Shown here: positions 33,129 through 44,927 of the stretch, piece by piece
Numbering within the stretch: the first letter of the stretch is position 1
Layout: every line of letters begins with the position of its first letter
Assembly: GCA_017979445.1 (NCBI GenBank)
Contig: CM030706.1
Span: 33,311,330 to 33,375,329, forward strand
From: Akebia trifoliata
Lineage: Eukaryota; Streptophyta; Magnoliopsida; Ranunculales; Lardizabalaceae
Reading direction: 5' to 3'
Length of the DNA stretch: 64,000 bases
Made by a program: the position numbers and the translations under genes
Notes under the pieces: model-generated
Database searches by the model: none
What the model was told of the DNA's origin: nothing
The model's input: only the letters and a program-made list of their open reading frames with translations

Positions 33129-33754
33129 TGATTCACACTACAGTGTTGAGTTCACCACTTTTTATTATCTAGTTGAACATTTAATTAATTTTTTGTTCGA
33201 CAATAGTTTCATAAAAATAAAAATAAAAAGTCGAATTTAATAGTAATTAAATGTTGAAGAAGACAATAAAAAGTGGTGAACAAGACACTATAAATGTAAT
33301 CAAGATTTTTTTTTTTTTTTTTTTTGAGTTTGATATTGGGTAAATCTCCTTGAAATACCTAAAATTCATAAATTATAGTTGCAAATAAAAAATTACAACA
33401 TAATTATCAAAAAAATTAGAATCTCATCTTTGTTCATCATTTTTTTTATATAAATCATCAAATAAATAAATAACAATGTATGTTTAAATATTTAAAATTA
33501 AGAGAATATCATTCTCCATTCTTCATTGATGATCAAAGATAGTCGGAAATGATCATAATCGGCATCGAAAAATCTAACTAAGTGAAGAAGATGAGAAAAA
33601 GGTAATTTGGGTATTTCAAAGATTATACATGGACTATTACTAAGAAAGAAAATTTTGCTAAATGGACTATTAAGAGACCGCCCAAAACATAAGTGACTAT
33701 TTAGAAAAAAATCCCTCTACCAGAGTCCTTTAAGTAATTTTTCCAATTATTTAT

Positions 33755-36700
33755 CACACCCAAATTAAAGTTTAAAATATACTTTTCAAACATTATATAG
33801 GTTTGACTCAAATTATAATCTCTAACATTATGACACATTATAACACTCATTCAAATTTCAAACAATTTGAGTAGTTGTTTATAATTATAATTATGCTCGT
33901 ATAAAATCCTAAATCAAAAAATAGAAATCCAGCAAAAATAAAATAAAAGTAATAATAAAAGAACTTCTATTGTCATCCCAACTTTTACTTATTCTTAAGG
34001 GTAAATTTTTAAATAATTACAAAACTTTTCGATATTTCCGAAATGTTGTTAATGTTAATAAAATCATCACATAATGTTGAAAATTTAATAACATTTTGTC
34101 AATATTACGTGGTAGTTGTGTCAACATTAGCAAAATTTCGAAAATACGAAAACTTTTGTAATTATTTGGGAATTAACCCTATTCTTAATCATTCACTTTT
34201 TAAACTTTTTTTGTGTGTGTGGATATCTTGGTATCCCGTAGATGGTAGGCCAGACCATGATCAGGCTTTATCTGGCCCGTTCATCCAACACACAACATAT
34301 TCGATATGACTAATCCAAGGTTCTTTATTTTTAATTAGGGATACTAAGTAAAAGTTGGGGTGCCAATAGCATCTCTCTTTGTTTACCATCCAAAATTCAA
34401 TCACCAGCCCCTTCTAAAAATCTGATTTAATTCTCATTGTTCGGAAATTAAAAAAAAAAAATCAATGGTTGGATTGCACAATAGGAAAATATCATAAAGA
34501 CTTTAACATAGTTTTAAAAAAACTCAATACTCGATGTGAAACTCCATTGAGTTGACTCGATTCAATAGGATTCTGAGGTGATTCAACCTAAATGTTGATG
34601 GAGCTAACTCACTGAGTCAATTCAAAAATAAACTGAATCAACAATTATATGTGTAAATATCACAAATCCCTTGTAGTTATAATGTATTCAGATTGATAAA
34701 CCAAGGAAGGGCTTATTTTGAAGATTTTAAAGTCATTGTGAGGCTTAAGAAACCCGTTGGAAACCATGCCGGCACTTTGAATTACTAAGTGAGCAAGATG
34801 TAGAGAATTTTTTTTTTAAGGATTCTTTTAAAATAATATAAAAAAATGTTCATCGTTGAATTTGAATGTTAAATTTTCAAAACCTTGGATCAAGCCCATT
34901 ATTTTTTGATCTTTCTTTAAAATCTGAGTTTACCATGAAATCTAAATGTTTGAACCAATAACAGTTAGTAAGATATGAAATCTTACTAAATTAGTTAGGC
35001 TAGCTAGCCTGCCTCTCTTTCTTACTTGTTTTGTATTAGAAGGGTAGGTTATTCTCTGTTAACATAAGTCATGATTCTTGTAACAACTCCTTTAATTCAT
35101 GAAAAATTATTAACTTTTCATTTTTTTCAAAGAAGGTAATATTTTCTGGATTATTGATTTTTATAAAACTTGATCAAAAAAATGCAATTGTAACTTGTTG
35201 TATATTGTAAAGTGTAAACTTATAAGTTGTAACGTGTAACACAAGTCCTATTTTAAAGTGGTCATGCTTCAAAATTTTGGAGAAATCCACCTTTTTAGGT
35301 GACACGTCCAATTCATCTTTAAAAAATTAATGACATGTCCTTCTACATTTATTTGAGATACCAGTTTAATTGTTCAAATTGATGATTTGTCCATTGACTT
35401 TGGTTTTTTATTTTTATTTTTTTATATAAACCTATGGAACAATAAATTCAATGCGGTCATTACCATCACCATTAACATCGCTAATTTCATCATCACCCTC
35501 TCTATTAATATCACTGTCATATTACCGAATTTTAGTTTTCAAATTTTTTAAATGAGATGTATAATATATGTATAAAGCATATGCCACATATTTTTCGTTT
35601 ATTTAATTTTTGTTTGTTTGGCTGGGATGGAGCAGGGATTGTAACAATCCTTTATTAAGGACGTAGAAATTGATCTTTGAGGAACAAGAAAAACAAGTTC
35701 ACAACTTTAAGAAAATGAAACTCTCCCTAGATAGCATTATGTGTTATGATTCTAATGGTGCCTGTGGAGGTTATATTAGTCACGCCATAAGATGTTGACA
35801 TGTGTTGATAAATAACCAATCCAAATAATATAGCCCCACATCAAGGGGCGATCGAATCACATGACCTAGACCGGATAGGATACAGAACGAAAGGACAAAT
35901 AATATCTTTTTTTCAGCATAAGTAACATGAAACATGAGGAATTCAAAAAATTTGAGTTCGGTTGATTAGACATCTACTGTTTTAAGAAAAAGAAGTAAAT
36001 AAGTGAAGATGTACCAAGGAGAGTCGATGAGATCACCAATTTTGATTATTTGTTCTCAAAATCGAGTAAAACGATTAGAAATTATAAGCGCACATCTGAG
36101 TATCGCAGAAAAAGCTAAAGATTGAAGTTCGGGTCAAAGCCTAACAAATCACATGTAAGCTCGGTGGATCTCCCTTACACTTATATACCTAGCATGACGA
36201 TTTGAAAGCTACTCAGGGAGGAAGACCGCCTCCTAATAAGACGGAGAATTAAATGTGATATGCGTTCTTCCACATTGAAATCTTGACTTTAAATGTAAAA
36301 TCTAAAAACACTCATCGACAGAGGGAAAGAATAAGATTTTTTTTGACGCACCAACCCTTAAACAACAAAATCCCACCCACTCCACATTAATGAAGATATT
36401 TGCATCGTTCCCAAGAAGCCAGTTAATCTCCATCTAACCTAAGGGAGTCATGTGGAGATAAGGTTCGAGACAAAGCAGGTTGATATATAAGTGGGTGGGT
36501 AAGAACAAAGGGGGAGGTAACGAATTTTGAGACTATTCATCATATCTATCTTTCAATAAAGTCGTTGTACTAACAAGATCCTTGGAGGAATGTTGGCAGA
36601 CCCCAGGGGCACCCATCCTTCTACAACTATTTCCAATCTATTGGAATCAAAGAGGAGCCAACTAGGTGAACCTTCACCAACATCAACAAGGTATTCAAGA

Positions 36701-37470
36701 TCATCAACATTGTTCATTTTAAGGTATATCTCAAGGAGTGGAAGAGCACAAAAATCTTCTCCACAATGCCCTTGAAACATGAGAGGTTGAAGGAGAAGGA
36801 AATAACAATATGTATGTTTGATTAAGGAAAAGAGTTCAGGAGGACAAGATGGATATATCAGTCAAGCTAGGCGAGGGTCATCAAAAGACACAAGGAGATG
36901 ACATGAAGACAATGGCGTGCGACATAAACATCCAAACAATAAGGTGGGGAAATGTTGTCACAGATTCTTTGTGCAACCTGAGGTGTTATAAAGGAGCTAA
37001 AAACCTTTAGAAGTGTCAAAAAAAAAAAATGTTGGAAGGCTGTGGATTTATCAAAATGAGTTTGGAATTGTGTTACCAAATTCGTTCCTATCAAATCGAA
37101 TCTCAAACTAGTACAAATTAAAGTGAACCGGTTTATGACATGGTTCTTAATATGTTCTTGGATTTCAACGAATCCATATGAACCAATTTGCGAACCCAAC
37201 TATTTCGATTTGTTGAAATACTAGGGGGGTTTGCCCATGCTTATGGCAAGAGTATCATTTATTGGGTTAAAAAGGGTAAAAGAGGAAAGATAGTCAAGTT
37301 AGAGGGGTATTATTAAAAAGGAAGGGGAAGAGACAAGACAATAAAGTTGAAGGGAGAGAATAAGAAATATGAGGTAGTGTGGACCCCATTCAACTATAGC
37401 AGAAGAGACATTTATACACCCCACAAAACTATAGTTGAGTCGGGTTTAGCATTGTATTTTATTATATAGA
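33755..37470. other. Intergenic region without recognised genes
   Basis: AT-rich to about 35600. From 35640 to 37250 the sequence is less AT-rich and on the minus strand has a TATATAAGTG motif near 36190 and short frames. This could be an old LTR retrotransposon remnant, but I cannot match LTRs, a primer site or any protein domain. Confidence 0.4.
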
Positions 37471-37473
37471 TAT

Positions 37474-37623
37474 AATTGGTTAGTTGAGATGGTAAAACTG
37501 ATTGTATTTTGTCCCCAGGTCATGACTTTGAATCTCTATATGCCCCTTCACCAAAAAGGTGGCAATTTACTTGTTATATACATGTCGGGTGAGATAATAT
37601 GTGTTGCTTGCCAAAACAAAAAG
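37474..37623 (+). mobile_element. Diverged tRNA-derived SINE
   Basis: A box A-like TTGGTTAGTTGAGATGGTAA and a box B-like GGTCATGACTTTGAATCTC lie about 40 bp apart, followed by a non-coding body ending near CCAAAACAAAAAG. Target duplications are not clear. It is a different family from the 3826 and 32698 elements. Confidence 0.5.
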
Positions 37624-37857
37624 AATTACTTGTAAGTAGCATGTTTGAATTACTGTTAACCTCCTGTGACCTAAGGGCACACATTAAGATGCATTAAATA
37701 CACTTCCAAAATTTATTTTACTATTTAAAATGTCCTTTTCAAAAAAAAAATTCCTACAAAAAATACTCTTAAATGCGTTTTTCCTAGATGTTTTACATAC
37801 GTGTTACATGTGCCCTTAGAGCACACGTTACAAATCCAATTATATATATATATATAT

Positions 37858-38264
37858 ACCAAACTTGGCAAACATTTTGCCCAACCATTTTTGTCCTACA
37901 TGGGTTATAAATTTTGGAATGGGCTGATTTTTGGTGATGATGATCTCTAGAAGTTTTGGAATTGGTTGATTTTTGGTGAGGACGATCTCTACGGTGAGGA
38001 GATCATCATCACCAAAAATCAGCCCATTCCAAAACTTCTAACCCCATAAAAAATGATTTACAAAAAATGGACGGTTCACGATTTTTCAACTTGTAAACAT
38101 GGGGCTAGAAGTTTTGGAATGGGCTGATTTTTGGTGAGGATGATCTCCTCACTGTAGAGATCATCCTCAGCAAAAATCAGCCCATTCCACAACTTCTAAC
38201 CCATGTAGGACAAAAATGGTTGGGCAAAATGTTTGCCAAAATGTTTGGTGTTGAACGAGACCCC
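37858..38264. mobile_element. Double-foldback element, copy A
   Basis: Two hairpins made of GAATGGGCTGATTTTTGG-type arms lie at about 37915-38045 and 38108-38205. Outer arms CCAACCATTTTTGTCCTACA (left) and TGTAGGACAAAAATGGTTGG (right) are complementary. The left edge follows a (TA)n run ending at 37858. The right edge, GAACGAGACCCC, is followed by ATATAATATATAT. Confidence 0.75.
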
Positions 38265-38277
38265 ATATAATATATAT

Positions 38278-38687
38278 GGGTCAGGTTCAAGGGCCATATG
38301 AGAAAACATATGTAAAAACTTTCGTTTTTAATAAAATTTTAAAATATGGGTTAGAAATTTTGGATTGAGCTGATTTTTTGTGAGGATGATCTCTATGATG
38401 GGAAGATCATCAAAAAAAAAAAAAAATCAGCCCAATCTGAAACTTCTAACCCCATTAAAAGTGATTTAGAATGTGGACCGTCGATTTTTTACCAATTTTT
38501 ATACTAATTTGTAAATCACTTTTGATGGATTTAGAAGTTTTAGATTGAGCTGATTTTTTGTGAGGATGATCTTTTCATCATAGTGACCATCCTTGCTAAA
38601 AATCAGCTCAATCCAAAACCTCTAACTCTTATTTTGAAAAATGAAAGTTTTTTCATATGTCTTCTCATATGGCCCTTGAACCGCCCC
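38278..38687. mobile_element. Double-foldback element, copy B
   Basis: Begins GGGTCAGGTTCAAGGGCC and ends GGCCCTTGAACCGCCCC. The outer arms pair (GGTTCAAGGGCCATATGAGA and its complement). The two inner hairpins use the same GGGCTGATTTTTTGTGAGG core as copies A and C. It is flanked by ATAATATATAT on the left and TTATATATATAT on the right. Its outer arms are unlike those of A and C. Confidence 0.78.
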
Positions 38688-38878
38688 TTATATATATATG
38701 TATGTATATACACACACACATGCAGACTAATAAACGAATTATCTTTGCCTATCCCTATAAATTGGATTTGTTCTACGACCAATTTCAAATAAAGTGAAGT
38801 GATTCAGTCCTTATACTAGAAACTTCTAGAAAGTGTCTAGATATGGTTTAGGATATATATAGTTCCATTTTAACAAAG

Positions 38879-39258
38879 ATGTTCAAATTGATTAAGACAA
38901 ATCGATGTGTCTTGATCTATAAGTTTGACTTGGTTTTTATAGGTGGGGAAGAAGCTATGAGAACTAATGCAAGACTCAAGACAGCCATACAATGGGAAGT
39001 GAGAAGGGAAGGTGGCAAGCTAAACTTTCTCAAGTGTGCAACCAAGTTGATGTCAGGAAGTACCAAGAGAACTTCCTACACCAAACTTGTGCGGAGGAAA
39101 TTCAAGTCAATTCAGCTCCATTGCTCACTAGGTGGCCTTGTTCCTCATGGGTTGCTTTCAATATCAAATGCACCAAATTTAATTCTAGGGGATTAGGAAA
39201 CCTTTTGGTTTTCTCAGCTTTCAGCCAAGAAACCTGTCCCCTTCTCATATTGAGATAA
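38879..39258 (+). other. Unassigned less AT-rich segment
   Basis: Two overlapping frames (38879-39196 and 38992-39258) cover a segment with more balanced base composition than its surroundings. Neither shows a domain I recognise. It may be a decayed gene fragment. Confidence 0.2.
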
Positions 39259-40180
39259 ATAAAAATATATTAAATTTATAAATATTGAAAAAAAAAAATA
39301 GTTTTAGTATTTTTAAATAAATAATAATGTTTTTTTTCCTACTAAAATATTAACTATAGCCGCATAACTTGGTATATAACATTTCTTAACTGATTACGAT
39401 ATTTTTCTAGTTGACTCGATCAAATTGACAAATCAACTCCGTATATATTTTTCCTAGTTTACTCGACAAGTTAATTAGTTTCATTGAGTTTAGGGCCAAG
39501 TCACTCCGAAATCCAATCATGTCAAGCTGACTCGACCAAGTTTTGAGTCGAGTTGACTAATTTTTTATTGATTCCATTTTCTTCTTATTTATTCATCAAA
39601 TTCCACTTTCTTTTAATCTTCTTTAGGGATCTTCTCTTTATTTTGTTCTTTAGAGAAATTTATATTTTCACTAATAATTTTAGAGATTGTGTAATTTACG
39701 AATAGGTCGGGATCCGTAGACTCATGAAAAACGATTTATATGGAAACATGAACTATGGTTAGAAAAATCACGTACCCGTGTCCATATCTTGATTGTTTGA
39801 TTTTATTTTATTTTAAGTCTTTTTTTCATGAGTCTAGTGATCTGAACACCTTAAAAATTTACTATTAAACGATCATAATCAGGGCCCTTTTTTTAGAAAA
39901 TTTTCAAAATACAAAAATGTCCTTGTGTTACGTTAAAAGATACAACTCATTACAAAGTTAAAATATCCATTATTTGAAATTTCTAAAACAAATTCTTAAA
40001 TTAATTACAAGGAGTCTATAATTATAATGATAATTGGACAAAAATGTGATGACATACACAATACATGGTTTCTACATTTGAAAATGGAGGGATTATGAAA
40101 TCTTCTCATTTAAAGAAGGTTGACAAGATGATAACATTTGAAATTCAAATAAGGATGGATAGATGCTTGTCTATAAAAGT

Positions 40181-40720
40181 TAGGGCTTAAAATGGGTCGG
40201 ATACGGTCCGGATATGAGTATGTCCATATCCATATCCGAATTTTTACTCGGATTCAGATATGGATCCAGATCAGACTCGGATCCTCATAGCTAAAACTAT
40301 ATCTGAAGCATTTTACTTTCATCAAATCCATATCGGATCCGATCGAATTAATTGATTCGGGTTAGTCGAGTCGGATAATGTCAAACTATTCAAGGTTATT
40401 TCAAATAAAATTATTAAAATATAGTTAAATGGTGACTTAAACTCAAGACCTCGAGATCTTGACCACTATACCCAATTATTGTTGGTTGATAGAAGAAACT
40501 TGAAAAATATAAAAAATATAACTTGCACAGTAATATATCATTCGGATCTTGATAGATATAAGAATGGATCTATATCTAACCTGAATCCGACTCGGATTAA
40601 GAGACATCAACCCATATCCGAATCATATTTTAATTCGGATATACTTGATGGGATCAACCTGCTAAATTCAGATTTGGTGGACTCGGATTTCGGATAAAAT
40701 CCGTCCCATTTTAAGCCCTA
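40181..40720. mobile_element. Non-autonomous hAT element
   Basis: A 540-bp element with TIRs TAGGGCTTAAAATGGGTCGG and, reverse complemented, TAGGGCTTAAAATGGGACGG. The flanks ATAAAAGT (40173-40180) and CTAAAAGC (40721-40728) match at 6 of 8, as for an old hAT insertion. The body repeats CATATCC/TCGGAT motifs. A tRNA-like fragment (CTCGAGATCTTGACCACTAT) lies at about 40450-40470. Confidence 0.75.
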
Positions 40721-41073
40721 CTAAAAGCAGGAGTCCTTCCAATTGGGTGAGAGGCTGAGAGCCAAGAAGCAATCAAATTAATTAATAGAAGATCAATAGA
40801 ACCTTTTTTTTAGAAGGTTCACTTGTTGTTGATCTTAATGGAAATGATAAGTAGTAAAATTTGTAAAAGAACGGAGGAATCATCGAGATGATTGGTTAAG
40901 AAAATAGTTCATATCAAGAAAATAATTTTGGTTAGAACAAATCTGAAATAGATCAAGATCCAATTGGCATCGAGGGAGAAATAGGATAGGAATGATTCCC
41001 AAGCCCAATCACAATCAAAATCGATAGAAGATCAAACATTGGTTTAGTTGTCGAAGAGTTATGGGTCAGGATC

Positions 41074-41219
41074 GGGGGACAACTATTTGTTACAATATTG
41101 CCTGGATGCCATTCATTTCTTCAATGTTTTTTTTTATAACAACACCGGATGCCCTTGGATCTTATAAAATGAACGGCATCCAAGCATTGTAAAAAAAGTT
41201 GTAACAAATAGTTGACCCC
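41074..41219. mobile_element. Short MITE plus adjacent partial copy
   Basis: The ends GGGGGACAACTATTTGTTAC and the complement of GTAACAAATAGTTGACCCC are terminal inverted repeats of about 20 bp. Inner CGGATGCCCTTGGATCTTAT lies at the centre. A second start of the same element (GGGGACAACTATTTATTAC) lies at 41251, separated by a CCCCAA repeat, and continues to about 41325 without a matching right end. Confidence 0.6.
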
Positions 41220-41900
41220 AACCCCAACCCCAACCGTGTGTGTGCGGTCCGGGGACAACTATTTATTACAATGTTTTTTTACAACATCACTCGGATCTTT
41301 CCGAATGCCGTAGGATCTTGTATAGTCACAAAATTCTTTGAATTTTTCAAAAAATCGTAAAATTCTCCGAATTAGGGGTTAGATGAGTAACTTGACAAAT
41401 TGACAAATCAATCGAAGATCCCTCAATTAATCATGGAAACATTTTTATCCTTCGCCTCCAAATTTTTAGATTGTTCAACATTCAAACATCAAAGAAGGTA
41501 GAAATCCAATAAAATATTTTGTATAATCTCTGAAAATTTGCCGATTTTTTATATGAAACCTTTTCAAATTTATCCGAATTGAACCCTCACCGAATAATTA
41601 CCAAATCCGAACTTTGTTACCTATACTTGTAACCACATGGATGATTGATGAAATCCATAAAGAATTTCTGGTTCCAATCTCATTGCAAGCGAAAAAGATG
41701 ATCAAATCATATAACTAGTCACCAATCAATTCTCCAAAGGGTGGGCCAGTGAGTATAGGATAGGAAGTGAAGTTTTGATAGACAGTATCAATGGAGAAAA
41801 CTTTAATAAATGCATTGGCATCTAATTTTGATTCTTACATCCCTAAAATACCACATGGCTTATGAATGTTTGGCTAATCTCTTGATATACCTACAAACCT

Positions 41901-42213
41901 TGTTGAGTTTAGTCCCACATTGGATACAAATTACCTTGTCTCTCTCCTTATAAGATCCTGGGCCTCTTCACTCATTCCCAATTGATTTTGAGTTAGACCC
42001 CCAAATTTATCATGGTATCAGAGCGGGCTTTTCTCTTCTCCAAGTCATCAAATTCATATCTCCACATGCTTTGGCCCAGTCCAGCCCACAAGTATGGGGG
42101 TGTGTTGAGTTTAATCCCACATCGGACACAAATTACCTTGTCTCTCTCCTTATAAGATCTTAGGCCTCTTCACTCATTGTCAATTGATTTGAATTGAACC
42201 CCTAAATTTATCA
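41901..42213 (+). mobile_element. 313-bp miniature LTR retrotransposon (TRIM)
   Basis: Two LTRs of 112 and 111 bp, 41901-42012 and 42103-42213, both start TGTTGAGTTTA and end AAATTTATCA. The first is followed directly by the perfect initiator-Met primer binding site TGGTATCAGAGC. The second is preceded by a purine tract AGTATGGGGGTG. The flanks AACCT and AACCA are a 5-bp duplication with one mismatch. The 90-bp interior is non-coding. The TAGTCCCACATTGG motif also occurs in the copia LTRs of this window. Confidence 0.92.
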
Positions 42214-42691
42214 AACCAAAAATTAGCTTCTTTAACTATTTAACTATTATTATCGGTTGGATTTAAATATTTTACACAAATGATTTCAAATCATTGTATT
42301 TGAGCATTTTTAGATTCTCAAAGTTGAGGTATGGCAATCGGACTCCATCAGTATTTTTGCATAAAAGTATGACATTCCCATAAGATCGTCACGAATAAAA
42401 CAAAAAAAACGTAAAAAAATAAAGAAGAATATGGTTCATTGAGGAAGTCAGATATCCTAAACCAATCCGAGATCGTAAACCTCCTAAATCCAAAGAATAT
42501 TATTCATATTTTGTATTGATCTGAAAATCAAAATACAAGAAATATTTACTAATAAATTATCTAATCAATTAATTATAATCTTAATTCAAATTCAGATTTA
42601 AAGTAATAAAAACCCAAATCTGAATTAAATCTGTAATTTTAATTTCATAATAATATTATTATTTTTAGGCACCTAAATGCAAGTACACCCA

Positions 42692-42720
42692 GAGGTAAGA
42701 GCTGAGCTAGGATTTTGCCC

Positions 42721-42751
<31 letters not shown>

Positions 42752-43277
42752 GGGGTGGGGGGGGGGGGTGGGGGGGGGGGAGGTACACTACAAATCATTT
42801 GCATTTGTGTGTGTGTGTGGGGGGGGGGGGGGGGTTGCATTTGCAAATGATTTATGATGAATGGTTTACTATTGCTTAGTAATCATTGGAAAATTTCTTG
42901 CAAATCTTTTTTTGTGATTGGTTGATCTTTGAAATAAAAGGTTTCGTTGTGATTTTGCAAATGATTTGTGATATTTTCTAGGCCGCAAATCATTTTAAAT
43001 TTCTTAAGAATTTAAGTGATCCATGCAAACTTTTTACAATGCAAATTATTTGCATTGTGTAACGAAGAACCAATAAAATTAATTTCAGAAAATTATTTGC
43101 ATTTGCAAATGATTTGCTGCATACCAAGCAAGGCCTAAGAGTAGAATTTTTTTGTGTGAGGGTACTACTGGTGGATTTTTTTTATCTGTCGCTAACATAT
43201 GTTGCACTAGCTCATTAATCTATAGACTTTGAAAATTCTTGTGGTGGCAAGTGCTCCCACTGTAAATACACCCCTGC
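42692..43277. repeat. Nested TIR repeats around a poly-G tract
   Basis: The left end GAGGTAAGAGCTGAGCTAGGATTTTG and the right part TGGTGGCAAGTGCTCCCACTG resemble the AGGGGCGGAG element at 2460-2705. Inside, 42836-43135 is bounded by TTGCATTTGCAAATGATTT and its diverged complement AAATGATTTGC near 43120, a second inverted-repeat element. Confidence 0.45.
42735..42834 (+). repeat. Exceptional poly-G tract with GT repeats
   Basis: A (GT)n run leads into about 46 bases that are G except for two T. After 24 bases a second (GT)n run and a further run of about 16 G follow (to 42834). Such runs can form G-quadruplexes and are also a common place for sequencing and assembly error. Confidence 0.95.
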
Positions 43278-43302
43278 CTAGAGGTGGCCAAACATTCACA
43301 CT

Positions 43303-43507
43303 CATGGTTCCAAAACTCGTTCGAGATTGAGACGTATTGCCTGAGTCATCTCAGTATTGCCTAGCGACGAGACAGGTGAACAAATCAATGTATTGGACGA
43401 GATTTAAAATTCACATTCATTTTTCTCATTGTTGAACGAGACATCTCAAACGTATTGGAAAACTCGTCCAAGATGACTCGGTCTCGTTCATGGACGAGAC
43501 GATGACC
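43303..43507. mobile_element. Diverged hAT-like MITE, CATGGTT family
   Basis: It starts CATGGTTCCAAAACTCG and contains the CTCGTTCATGGACGAGAC stretch found in the copies at 61735-61901 and 62520-62707. The right end is diverged. Confidence 0.45.
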
Positions 43508-44040
43508 TCAACAATATGAAATGTGGTAATACTTTGACTATGGTATTTTTGATTTATGGTTAGACTTTTGATTCCTACGTCTTGTTAACTTTCAAACTCT
43601 TTCGAGCAACCCATCAAACGGGTTACAGTTTTTATCGGTTAGATAAATGTTAATGTCAGTCATAAAGAGACATGTAGCAAGATTGAAAATTAAAGAATTC
43701 TTTCTCATAAATGTCACCTACTTTTTTTTCTTTTTCTTTACTTGCTCATTTATTCGAAGTGAGTCTATATCAATCGCCTTCGCACATGATCATGCTACCT
43801 ATCAATTTTGCAATATCTATCATTTATTGTTGATGTTCTTATGGGTATTCATTTATTTCTATCTTCTTCTTTGTTTTACTATATTTTTATCAGTTTTTAT
43901 TTATTTTTATTAATTTTTTTTTTTATTTTAAATTTTTTTATCTTTCAGAATATCCACTTATCCATCTTAGTATTCTAGTAAATCATATATGCTCAATACA
44001 TGAAGGGTGGGATGAGATGAGAGTGTAAAATGAGGGAGTA
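43508..44040. other. T-rich intergenic stretch
   Basis: A reading frame at 43647-43913 is a by-product of T-rich sequence (strings of F, L, I, Y). I see no gene or repeat structure here. Confidence 0.5.
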
Positions 44041-44056
44041 AAAATGGAGAGAGAGG

Positions 44057-44254
44057 GTGAGAGTCCGTGAGTTGTGAGTTCGATACCCAATATGAGCAAT
44101 ATTTCCTTGGGGCCATTTGGGAGGGTGCAACCTCACTTACCGGGTGAGTGTGATGTGCGGGCGTTGCACATGCCTAGGAGAGGCACCCATATGCTTTGGC
44201 TCTTCCAACCATCCTAGTCGAACGTAAGTTTGGACACTCCCGTCATAAATAAAT
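44057..44254 (+). mobile_element. 5'-truncated SINE, same family as 3826-4082
   Basis: It shares GTGAGTTCGATACCCAATAT and GAGTGTGATGTGCGGGCG with the 3826 element (plus orientation here) but lacks its box A end. A tail of ATAAATAAATAAAAAA is followed by AAAATGGATAGAGAG, which repeats the left flank AAAATGGAGAGAGAG (44041-44055), giving an imperfect target duplication of about 15 bp. Confidence 0.7.
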
Positions 44255-44716
44255 AAAAAATGGATAGAGAGAGAGAGAGGTATACCCTACCCTTCCGTAG
44301 TTCCATATTTTGATGAATATTTGAGATACATCCGATGTTTTCAAATGCATGACATGGCCCCTAACTTCGGTCTACTCTCTACTCTCTCTCCCTCTTTTAA
44401 TTTTTGTCTTTAATCTTAAGATATAATCTTCAAACCTCAAGAACGAGATAAGATTTTCAAAAGACTTAATTCAAAAATCAAGGGAATTGTTATTATTATT
44501 ATTTTTTAAAAAGGGTTTAAAAAGACGATGAGCTTGAATAGATTTAAAATAATTTAAATTTGAGGTAAAAGAGATTGAAGATAGACATATTTTTGAAAGA
44601 AAGTGCAAAGACATTTTGTAAGAGTTTAAAGGGGTTATTTAGATAATTTTTTATTAGTCTATAAGAGATGACCAAAGTCTACGGTTATGTCATGATTTGA
44701 AAACACAGGATATTTG

Positions 44717-44927
44717 GAGAGTAACGATTTTTGGGACTCCCCATGTGATATAATTAAAATACTCTCCTAATGTAGCATGTGCTAGAACCATAGATCTTTT
44801 TGCCTCGGGATGCACAACTGCACACGTGTGTATCTAGAGGCAAAAGATCTATGGTTCTAGCTGATGCTTTGTTAGGAGAGTATTTTGAGTATGCCACGTG
44901 GGGGAGACAAATTATCATGACTCTATC
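44717..44927. mobile_element. MITE-B copy (longer variant)
   Basis: Subterminal arms AAAATACTCTCCTAATGTAG and the complement CTTTGTTAGGAGAGTATTTT, inner arms CTAGAACCATAGATC and GATCTATGGTTCTAG. The same subfamily as 7232-7463. The right end is ATTATCATGACTC. Confidence 0.75.

Larger units (their letters stand above)
32497..33744. mobile_element. Foldback MULE-like element 2
   Basis: Same family as element 1, 130 bp to its right. The arms start AGAAAAATATATTTAAAGGAC and end with GTCCTTTAAGTAATTTTTCC. The flanks AATTAGTTA (32488-32496) and AATTATTTA (33745-33753) form a 9-bp duplication with one mismatch. It carries a nested SINE in the left arm and an A/AT microsatellite at its middle. Independent duplications show the two elements inserted separately. 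Confidence 0.85.

Noticed and set aside
30976..33744. A single large LTR element spanning both foldback elements
   Set aside because: The long repeats are inverted, not direct. Each unit has its own 9-bp duplication, and there is no primer site or purine tract.
38879..39258. Two overlapping plus-strand ORFs of 105 and 88 codons
   Set aside because: No domain, signal peptide or splice context is recognisable. The frames overlap in different phases as expected by chance in a less AT-rich segment.
41214..41237. Telomere-like CCCCAA repeats
   Set aside because: Only three to four units of CCCCAA; the plant telomere unit is CCCTAAA. It looks like a simple repeat between two MITE copies.
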